64,000 nucleotides of DNA from Owenia fusiformis (Eukaryota; Annelida; Polychaeta; Sabellida; Oweniidae): contig CAIIXF020000007.1 of the NCBI GenBank assembly GCA_903813345.2, positions 22,307,564 to 22,371,563 of the forward strand, read 5' to 3'. The notes beneath the pieces were generated by a model that saw only the letters and a program-made list of their open reading frames with translations, was not told where the DNA came from and ran no database searches. Below, piece by piece: positions 26,031 to 34,075 of the stretch. Position numbers and translations under genes: made by a program. Position 1 is the first letter of the stretch, and every line of letters starts with the position of its first letter.

Positions 26031-26150
26031 ATGTTTGAATATCCTGATAGTCAGAGGCCATTTGTTGTCTGTAACAAAGTAGAGGCCTCCCAGGATGGGA
26101 GTCTTTTTGAGGAGATTATGTTGGAGCTACAGTCACATTATTCTGCATGG
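26031..26150 (+). CDS. Candidate proximal first coding exon (40 codons) of the ARHGAP21/23-like gene
   Basis: ATG opens a 40-codon frame beginning MFEYPDSQRPFVVCNKVE. It contains GSLFEEIMLELQSHYSAW at its end and stops at TGG|GTAGGT. The exon ends in phase 0 and lies only 467 bp upstream of the PDZ exon acceptor at 26618, with which it would splice in frame. The frame is open upstream to a stop near 25996, so an internal exon without its own ATG is also possible. The peptide is soluble, acidic and coding-like. This is the best first-exon candidate by length, composition and position. Family members have a divergent N-terminus before the PDZ domain, so lack of homology is expected. Confidence 0.5.
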
Positions 26151-26506
26151 GTAGGTGTACAGGTAGAGCATGAGAACATGTTCTAGATATAGTAATCGTC
26201 ATGTGCTCCATATGCCTTATATGCCAAAGCCTACAGTGTTAACTTTACTATAAGTATATTCTTTCATACTCATGGTATGAAATTCAAGATTTAGGGGTTA
26301 CAATTTAATTTTAGTTCAAGAAGTTATACTATAGACACAAGAGCAGTTAGAGCGCCCTTTCTAGTATACTTTTTCTATATGTTTTATTTATTACAAAAGC
26401 ACACAAGGAAAATAACCATGAATGGGTCACTTTAAGAGTGTGTATATACCCAATAAGGAAAAATAAATGGAATGCAAGCCATGGAACTGACTTTTGGATG
26501 TTTTTA

Positions 26507-26592
26507 TGTCACCACCAGGAACTTTTTGTGGACAGTGTTTGGTGGTTGGCATTTGGTGGTCAGACATTTTTTTATGTTAATGCCTTGTTATA
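26507..26592 (+). repeat. TGTCACCACC dispersed element (copy next to the first PDZ exon)
   Basis: It begins TGTCACCACCAGGAACTTTT, continues GTGGTTGGCATTTGGTGGTC and ends TTTTTTATGTTAATGCC. It parallels the copy at 1527-1650 with an internal deletion. It ends about 25 bp before the splice acceptor of the first PDZ exon, so part of that exon's 3' splice region appears repeat-derived. Confidence 0.5.
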
Positions 26593-26617
26593 TAATGTCC
26601 CCCTGTTGTATTTTCAG

Positions 26618-26758
26618 AGTAACAAAGAGAACCAGGTAAACACAGGATGGCCAGGGCCCCGCACAGTCATAGTTCCTCGCACGGAGAATGGCTTTGGCTT
26701 TACTCTGCGTCACTTCATAGTCTACCCACCTGAGTCTGCCATTCAGGCCTTGCAGAAG
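26618..26758 (+). CDS. Rho GTPase-activating protein 21/23-like: PDZ exon 1
   Basis: A 47-codon exon, phase 0 at both ends, between TTTTCAG| and AAG|GTATGG. It encodes [19 protein letters not shown], then [20 protein letters not shown] and SAIQALQK. The GPRTV start, the GFGF carboxylate-binding loop and the [17 protein letters not shown] block are, from knowledge of the family, diagnostic of ARHGAP21/ARHGAP23. These proteins are large GAPs with an N-terminal PDZ, a central PH and a C-terminal RhoGAP domain. They switch off Rho-family GTPases such as Cdc42 at Golgi and cell-junction sites. The PDZ domain binds C-terminal peptides of partner proteins. The upstream open frame (from about 26438) is intronic read-through. 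The sequence alone cannot separate ARHGAP21 from ARHGAP23, and an invertebrate may have a single ancestral gene. Confidence 0.93.
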
Positions 26759-27213
26759 GTATGGAACTTTAAATGTCCCTCAAAATAAAGTCATTCAGGC
26801 AAAGTAACATTTTTTATGTATAAGAATCAGAGAGTAGCCAACAGAGAACAAGCTATGTGAGCATAAGGACCCATGGTACGTTATTTTCAACAATATGCAG
26901 ATTGAGCTTATAAAATGTCCAAAACTGAAAATTTCATGATTTTCCAAAATTGTAAATCCATTCAATGATATGGAAGAATTGATTCAATTGAGACTGCTTT
27001 GGAGCCACGATTTGTCCTTCAGTGAGCGATAATACCTGACTAAAGGCTCTTAAACCAATGGGACATGTTATGCTTTCGAATATATCTTCATAGCATGGTC
27101 TTGCATTTTTGAGATGTGACATGCTGAAATTGAGAGGTCTCAGATTTGTCTCAGTCTTGGATTATGCCTCTGTGAGTCATGCCTTTGAGATCTAATATGT
27201 TTTCTCTTTGCAG
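26759..27213 (+). other. Intron between PDZ exons 1 and 2
   Basis: 455-bp GT-AG intron (GTATGG...TTTCTCTTTGCAG). It has no repeat of note. A minus-strand 62-codon ORF inside it shows no resemblance to a protein. Confidence 0.85.
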
Positions 27214-27247
27214 GAGGGTAGTCTTGATGGGGAATATGATAATGAAG
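27214..27247 (+). CDS. Rho GTPase-activating protein 21/23-like: 34-nt microexon in the PDZ domain
   Basis: Between TTTGCAG| and GAAG|GTAAGT. It encodes EGSLDGEYDNE plus the first base of a Gly codon completed by the next exon (G|GG). It forms an acidic linker between the YPPESAI block and the LEPMDT block, where vertebrate members also carry a variable, Gly-rich acidic insert. The length is not a multiple of three. If it is skipped, the next exon is read GGDVSQGN and then stops, so inclusion is required for the PDZ domain. Retention of the following intron also hits TGA after two codons. Confidence 0.88.
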
Positions 27248-27282
27248 GTAAGTGACCAAATATTTATTATTCATATTAGTGG

Positions 27283-27905
27283 GCAGGGGAGATATTGTTT
27301 GCAGGGGAGATATTGTGGTGGTCAGGGGAGATAATTTCTTCAGGGGAGATATTGTCTACAGGGGAGATATTGTGGTGGTCAGGGGAGATATTGTTGGTAG
27401 GGGAGATATTGTGGTGGTCAGGAGAGATATTGTTGGCAGGGGAGATATTGTCTACAGGGGAGATATTGTGGTGGTCAGGGGAGATATTGTGGTCAGGGGA
27501 GATATTGAGGTGGTCAGGGGAGATATTGTTGGCAGGGGAGATATTGTCTACAGGGGAGATATTGTGGTGGTCAGGGGAGATATTGTTGGCAGGGGAGATA
27601 TTGTCTACAGGGGAGATATTGTGGTGGTCAGGGGAGATATTGTGGTGGTCAGGGGAGATATTGTGGTGGTAAGGGGAGATATTGTTGGCAGGGGAGATAT
27701 TGTCTACATGGTAGATATTGTGGTGGTCAGGGGAGATATTGTTGGCAGGGGAGATGCTGTTGGCAGGGGAGATGCTGTTGGCAGGGGAGATATTGTGGTC
27801 AGGGGAGGTATTGTTGGCAGAGGAGATATTGTTGGCAGGGGAGATACTGTTGACAGGGGAGATGTTGTTGGCAGGGGAGATATTGTGGTCAGGGGAGATA
27901 TGTCA
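27283..27905 (+). repeat. Minisatellite of 18- and 21-bp AGGGGAGATATTGT units
   Basis: About 30 units of CAGGGGAGATATTGT plus TGG, GGT, CTA or GGTGGT. Because the units are 18 or 21 bp, all three forward frames stay open (ORFs up to 223 codons reading RGDIVVV/RGDIVG, or GEILWWS). It starts only 36 bp after the microexon donor. The longest ORF starts at a GTG inside the intron and has no splice connection, so I treat it as non-coding satellite. Confidence 0.9.
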
Positions 27906-28835
27906 CGTAAGCATTATGCATAAATAGTTCAGTGGTAGAACAGAGCACATCGTCGCACATATGGTCTTCACTACATTCAGGGAGCCGGGTGACCAAAGAT
28001 ACATAGCAGGACATGGGGGTGCTTCGAAGTAATGTGAATGTGTGGCATCCAAATAGCACAGGTTATAGAACTGGTTCATTTTTTTTGCTTTGGTTGGTCA
28101 CCATTATTTTCAGTGAACTTCTTAGCTTCGGTGTTTTAGTTGATACAAACCCTTCTTCTGGGTGGCTAAAATTTAAATTGTAAAAAAAACATTGTCATCT
28201 AGAAATGGTGCTATGTTTTTAATACATAAAATTTTTGAAGAGGCATTATACCAAAGGACCCCTTAGGCTCATTAAATAGAAAATTTATGGTTAAATCCAT
28301 AAAATTGGCAAACGGTTCGGTTCAGTTACCCTTCCAAGCCAAGTTCATCTCAATCAATGAACAGACATTCAGAAACAAAATATTTGATTCTACTTATGTT
28401 ATAACATTGTAAACAGGATCTAATTACTCTAAAGGGGGTACCTTGTCCTAGTTACCCTGGGCAAAAAATCACATCTGCTATACTCTTAAAACTAGAGATA
28501 ACCCTTTGATGTACGTAATCTGTGTGTAAGACCTTAAAAGTAACTTATGATCATTCTATATTCTAACTCCCATAAAAGGCCATAAAGGCTGATTTTGAGA
28601 ACTAATAAGCAACAAAACTGTAAAATGATCAGTTGTGGTTAGAGGGTATGTTGGCTATGAAGATTCAGGGTGAACAGGATCTAATTTCACTTGGAAGGGT
28701 ACCATGTCCTAGTCCTTGACTAGCAGACGGTGTACAATAAAACATCTGTATGTGAACCAAGGGTGCAAGATATAGTACTTACCCAGGGGCCTGGACCAGT
28801 TAGCTTTGATATAGTAAAGATGATTTTTATGTCAC

Positions 28836-28950
28836 CTTTAAGTATGTAGGACATTCTGTTATAAACATCATTTTGTGATCATGCAACATTTGGCATCAGT
28901 GCTTGGCATCAACAGTTAGCATTTGGCATCTGTAACAAATTGTTACACTT
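28836..28950 (+). repeat. Diverged TGTCAC-type element
   Basis: TATGTCACCTTTAAG is followed by GGCATCAGTGCTTGGCATCA and GCATCTGTAACAAATTGTTA. It parallels the segment at 3355-3445 (GTCAGCATCTGTAACAAATT). No clear right end. Confidence 0.35.
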
Positions 28951-29999
28951 TGCATTGTAACCATTTGCAATAAGTGTATTCACTTCATGTGTAGAAAAAT
29001 AACTTAACGATTCATCCATATTTCAATTTTGACCAGTGTGCCAGAAATCCTTTTGACCCTCCCTGATATATGAACACTTTTCAAAAGTGAACACCTCTCA
29101 ATGAGAACACTTTTAGCAGGTCCCTTGAGTTTCACTTGAAACAAGTTTTACTGTATGGTATGTCATTCCTAGGCTGTAAACTAAAACCGTAAACCTGACA
29201 CTGTTGCCCTTGATACAAAATTGAGTTGTCATGGTGAACTTTATGTTTTTGTTTTCTTCAATAAATTGACTTTGATAACTTAATAAGCCTGTATGTTAGA
29301 CTGACTTAACATTGTTTTTCCCACTCTTGCTTTTAAAATAACATTTAGTTCTCACATTCAATCCATCCAAATGATTGCCTGGGGTATTATGACTTTTCCT
29401 TAGTTATTTTCACCTCTTTGCTTTGATCAAACATAAAGTATTTGGAAGTTTAATTTTAGTAAAGATTTTTTTTAAATGTGAATGTCAAATTGTAACATCT
29501 TGTCTTGTCTCATCTTAATTTAGCATTTACTTTGAACCGCATAAGCTTCCCCTAATGAGATTGATTCTGAACCTGTTTAAAAGATTCAAGTTAAATCACC
29601 CAGATTTCTCATTTTACCTGCCAACATTTACTAGCCAGATACCTTATTGGTTAACTCAATCACTGATTTTCTCAATCTGTGCCTACCTTAATATCAACCA
29701 GATACCCCTTAAATGATGTGAAGAAGTTAAGGTTGAGAATTATTAGATGTTTGACATTTTATTCAGTAATGTACTTAACTATACAAGATTCTTCTGTCTG
29801 TAATAGTACAATTGTAGGCGTAAAAAAGATAAGATATCTTTAATGTCTCACAAATAGCAGGCAGTTAACCCAATTAGAGCTTATTTAAAGGTACATCTGT
29901 AACTCCACCTATTTCACATTGTAAATGGTTGTGCTAAATATTCAACTTATAAAATCATGTTCCCTTAAAAATATTCTCTTTATGGTGATACACCCTTAC

Positions 30000-30435
30000 T
30001 AATGAATGCTTTTCTGTAGTGAACACATGTCTCTCGTAAACACCTGTGTAGAGAACATCTCCTCTGTTGCGAACACATTTATTCAGTGAAAACTTGTGAC
30101 TATTCAGTCTAGTCACATATTTCTCCTGTGGTTACTAAAGATGTTAGCAAGAGAAATGTGTTCACAAGAGAGAGATGTTCACAAGAGAGAGAAAGGTGTT
30201 CATAAGAGAGAGGTGTTCACAAGAGAGAGAGATGTTTACAAGAGAGAGGTTTTCACAAAAGAAGGGTGTTTACTAGAAAGAGGCGTTCACAAGAGAGAGG
30301 TGTTTACTAGAGAGAGGTGTTCACAAGAGAGAGAAAGGTGTTCATAAGAGAGAGGTGTTCCAAGAGAGAGATGTTTACAAGAGAGAGAAAGGTGTTCATA
30401 AGAGAGAGGTGTTCACAAGAGAGAGAGATTTATTG
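30000..30435. repeat. Foldback array: GTGAACAC units facing GTGTTCACAAGAGAGAG units
   Basis: From 30017 to about 30090 there are several diverged forward GTGAACACMT units. From about 30158 to 30432 there are roughly 15 units of GTGTTCACAAGAGAGAG (17 bp, with AGA insertions), which are the reverse complement of the forward family. The result is an inverted array around a spacer of about 65 bp. The 83-codon ORF reading KREVFTRER is a translation of the array. Confidence 0.8.
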
Positions 30436-31060
30436 GCTCAGACATGCCTTCTGTACAAAATATACAACCATGCATTCAGACTTGGAGAAGTAGCAGTACA
30501 AATAATATTTATGTAATCAGTTTCACAAGATTGCTTAACATTTTTATAATACTGGATTTCTGTCATTTGAGACTGGCGCTATCTCAAAAATAAAATGTCA
30601 TGTTGGCCATGGTTTCGAATGCAAAATTGAGTAGCAAAGTGAAATTAGTCGAGAATTTCGTTTATGGACTTGTTGTGTTTATGCTAAATTTTAAAGATAT
30701 ACCCCAAAACCAGACATTTCGTTGAATTATATAGAGAAAATGAATGGAATTGACATGACCATTTGGAAATTATATTCTGGTGGTATGTTACCTTATTTGG
30801 CTGAGATATCAAAATTCTGACTTCATGTTTAATACTTGTGGTGTGATATGAAATGAATGCTGTGTATGTTTCAATATGAGGCCAGGGGGCCAGACAGTTA
30901 GTGATGAGCCTATATTTCAGGGAGACTCTCAATATATTATTTAATAATCATGCCAATCATATACCCTTCATCAGATTCTCTATTGGCGAATCATAATTCC
31001 CTCTGACTATAACGTTATAGATAATTTTATAATTGGGGCAGATCAGGTACCAATAATTTC

Positions 31061-31450
31061 AAATGTAGCTTTAAAGACCTTATGAGGAAATATTGTAAGC
31101 TTCTCAGGCTGTAGTCAGCTTTCTCAAATGTAGCTTTAATGACCTTATGAGGAAATATTGTAAGCTTCTCAGGATGTAGTCAGCTTTTTCAAATGTAGCT
31201 TTAATGACCTTATGAGGAAATATTGTAAGCTTCCCAGGATGTAGTCAGCTTTCTCAAATGTAGCTTTAATGACCTTATGAGGAAATATTGTAAGCTTCCC
31301 AGGATGTAGTCAGCTTTCTCAAATGTAGCTTTAATGAGCTTAAATGAGGAAATATTGTAAGCTTCTCAGGCTGTAGTCAGCTTTCTCAAATGTAGCTTTA
31401 ATGACCTTATGAGGAAATATTGTAAGCTTCTCAGGCTGTAGTCAGCTTTC
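31061..31450 (+). repeat. 65-bp x 6 tandem array
   Basis: Six head-to-tail copies of a 65-bp unit starting AAATGTAGCTTTAATGACCT and containing GAGGAAATATTGTAAGCTTC and CTGTAGTCAGCTTT. Copies start at 31061, 31126, 31191 and 31256; the fifth has a small insertion. Identity is very high, so the array is young. No ORF spans it. Confidence 0.95.
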
Positions 31451-31957
31451 GCTAAAGAGGGGTTCACTTTTCAAAAAATTCCAGGAAGGTTCAATGCTCA
31501 AAACTGTATGGTTTGAATGGATATTTGACAGAGGTACTTATACCAAAGGCTACTTATACCAAAGCAGAAAATGTATCATGATTTTCTTACTTTATATTCT
31601 TAGTGAAAGATTGAGTTGAAATAAAGCTCTTTTAAAGGGTGACGCATATCGTATAGCAAATCGAACGCTCGTTTCTGGTGTTGCTCACCGTTTAGTATAA
31701 AAGGCCCGATCCCGGAATAATACTCAAGGGTTCACAGGTTCGAGCTCGTTGTGTCAACACCTCTAACTGTTATATAGCATAAGTATATTATAGATCGTCA
31801 CACATTTATAAAAGGGTGATTTTTATTTTGACAAATCAATTCCACATTTATGGGTGAAGTTTCAGGATCTTCTATTTGTGTATAATAAGGAAAAATTGGC
31901 ATCTAAATTTCCCCATAACGTAATAGCACACAGCTTGGCATATGAAATATCCTACAA

Positions 31958-32197
31958 ATGAAACAAAGCAAGACAAACCGGTTTCTAATACAAGGATTTA
32001 TATTGGCTGTTGTACATGTATTCTTTGAACGCAATCACTCTTTGGATAACGTTTTCAAAATCGTTATAAACGGATTACTTTATCCCAAAGACAATTTCAA
32101 TAAACTGGATTTTACAGAACTCCCCTTATTTCTTAAAAATGGACTGATCCAGTTGATTCGCCTGGAGCCGCATTATTTTTTTTATACGGGATGCTAA
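31958..32197 (+). CDS. Unrecognised 79-codon ORF in the intron
   Basis: An ATG-initiated ORF beginning MKQSKTNRFLIQGFILAVV and ending YFFYTGC, with a hydrophobic segment near residues 9-23 and a balanced composition (LDNVFKIVINGLLYPKDNF). No family is recognised and no flanking splice sites are compelling. It could be a transposon relic or chance. Confidence 0.12.
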   Translation: MKQSKTNRFLIQGFILAVVHVFFERNHSLDNVFKIVINGLLYPKDNFNKLDFTELPLFLKNGLIQLIRLEPHYFFYTGC

Positions 32198-33240
32198 TCG
32201 GAACCCTTTAAAGGGTAGAATATAATGGTTGGTCAAGTAAATCATAATTCAAAAATAGCAGGTCCGTATGGCCTTATTAAAGTGGCATGTAAGCTAGGAT
32301 CACCCCTCCCATCCTCAGGCTTATTTAAAGAAAAGTTATGCTGTAATTTCATGCTAATGTAACGTGTATTCTCAGAAATATCAAGCAGTTCAATTTAGAA
32401 ATGCTAGATGCTTTAGTAAATATTACTCTTTTCTTTATAAATAGATGGCAGTGTGAACTGTTTTATACATTTATCTGGTATTTAACAGTCCAATATCCTA
32501 GATGCGAGTAGAAATAATCTTGATTTACGTCAACTGATGTCATATTTGGAATCTACATGTAAAATTACATCTAGAAATGTGGTTTTGAAAAGAGTTTATC
32601 AACTTTGAAAATTTAATTTTCTTTGAAAATGTGACTTCTAGGTCGGGGAGATTCCCCATAGACCACATGTTGTAAAACCACAAAAAGTGAAATATCTTTT
32701 CTTGTGTTGGGCAGATAATATTTTTTTTCTTTTACTGGACATATTTTAATTTGTATAACTATCACATACATAAGGGTAATATGAAAAGTGAACCACTAAA
32801 ACTGATGAATATTCAGGGTTAAGGGAATTTTGTAATACCCTGCCATGTTATTTCCCCCGAATCAGCCACCTGGTGGCGAAACTGGTAACTACCTACTCGC
32901 ATCTGAGTAATTATTAGAGTGTAATATTAAGGAATAGCTTATTTCATGTGGCTGTGTCTGAAACTGTTTTGAATACAGAGATCTGTTCAGAGTTCATATA
33001 TAGGAGAATCTCTGTATGGTGAACATTTTGGTGTTGTATGAAGTATTCAAGCTTGGTGGTGTTCTTAAAGAGGTAGATATATCACATGATATCCAATGGG
33101 AGGAATAACAATAACCTTGAATATTGTATTCATGTATAACGCATAACAGGGGAGGTCCCTGTTAGAGGGTCTTCCGAGAAATATAAACCATATACAATAG
33201 ATTTAAATATATTGATAAGATATAGTCATATTATTGTTTT

Positions 33241-33345
33241 TGTCACTACCTACATTTAAAGTCGTGTTCGGCATTTGACTTTCTACATTCGGTGTCTGTA
33301 ACAAATGATAGGTGGTGACATTTTGCATGTTAATTCTTTGTTATA
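33241..33345 (+). mobile_element. MITE-like element with TIRs TGTCACTACCTA / TAGGTGGTGACA
   Basis: The left end TGTCACTACCTA (33241-33252) is the near-perfect inverse of TAGGTGGTGACA (33309-33320). Inside is TCTGTAACAAATGA, as in other copies. The 3' flank TTTTGCATGTTAAT is shared with the copy at 1527-1650, so the repeat extends slightly past the inverted end. It stops about 25 bp before the acceptor of the next PDZ exon. Confidence 0.6.
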
Positions 33346-33369
33346 TTTTGAAAATGTCTTTATTTATAG

Positions 33370-33556
33370 GGAGGCGATGTAAGCCAAGGAAACTGAGTGC
33401 TTTAGAACCCATGGACACAATCTTTGTGAAGCAAGTAAAAGATGGCGGTCCCGCTCAAATGGCAGGACTTAATACGGGTGATAGAATCGTGTCAGTGAAT
33501 GGGGAAAGTGTAACCGGGAAGACATACTCACAAGTTATTGCCCTCATCCAAGCAAG
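33370..33556 (+). CDS. Rho GTPase-activating protein 21/23-like: PDZ exon 3
   Basis: A 187-nt exon between TTTATAG| and AG|GTGAGT. It enters with two bases completing a Gly codon and leaves two bases (AG) of the next codon, phase 2. It encodes [20 protein letters not shown], then [20 protein letters not shown] and [21 protein letters not shown]. The [29 protein letters not shown] and [12 protein letters not shown] motifs are the middle and second helix of the ARHGAP21/23 PDZ domain. The final PDZ strand (typically a short hydrophobic strand followed by PK-D/E) is missing and must come from the next exon, which I could not find in the remaining 30.4 kb. Confidence 0.95.
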
Positions 33557-33972
33557 GTGAGTCACATTGCAAATTGTTTTTCGTGAAATAATTTACCGCA
33601 TTCTCCCCATTAGATACACACATTTATAAACCCACACAGCTTTTTCCCAATGAGAAATCTTAACAACAAGTGTGTTTACTGGTTTGAAATATCTACCAAC
33701 GGTGCATGTGCATTTTGCAATGTTTTATAGGGTCATAGAGCAAAATGAATTATTTTGGAGCAAACCCTAATCAACTAAACAAACTATTGTCAAGTTTTAT
33801 CTTTCATATTTATATATTACACAAGAGAAATCTTGAATATTACAATCATAATTTCTTGGAAACACGAAATTATATTTTATAAAAATTGCTTGAAAAGTTC
33901 TGAATCTGTAAGGGGTGGTTAGCTATACTTTATGCCAAGTGAATATTTTCCATGAAGGTGCCTCAATCTTAA

Positions 33973-34075
33973 TAGTCTTGCATCCAGCCATTGTATACTT
34001 GTTCGTAAACCACTCCCATCATAACATACACATGGGGATGGAAATAGAGGGAGCCAGAGGCTTGATGCAAGACTA
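33973..34075. mobile_element. 103-bp MITE-like element with TIR TAGTCTTGCAT
   Basis: Perfect 11-bp inverted ends: TAGTCTTGCAT (33973-33983) and ATGCAAGACTA (34065-34075). No coding capacity. The same ends occur at 56943-57040 and, with one change, at 44719-44819. A lone right end is at about 53233-53242. Confidence 0.65.

Larger units (their letters stand above)
27248..33369 (+). other. Intron between PDZ exons 2 and 3
   Basis: GT-AG intron of about 6.1 kb (GTAAGT...TTTATTTATAG). It holds the 18/21-bp satellite, a tRNA-like stretch near 27925, a TGTCAC-element relic near 28836-28950, GTGAACAC units at about 29060-29160, the 17-bp foldback array at 30000-30435, the 65-bp array at 31061-31450, a 79-codon ORF at 31958, and a TGTCAC element against the next exon. 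Confidence 0.85.

Noticed and set aside
27252-27923. 223-codon ORF with repeated RGD words
   Set aside because: It begins with GTG inside the intron, has no splice link to the neighbouring exon, and is entirely a minisatellite translation.
30096-30347. 83-codon ORF rich in KREVFTRER
   Set aside because: Translation of the 17-bp repeat array.
31655-31750. GC-richer stretch with GGTTCGAGCTC, like a tRNA B-box
   Set aside because: No A-box at a workable distance and no cloverleaf visible.
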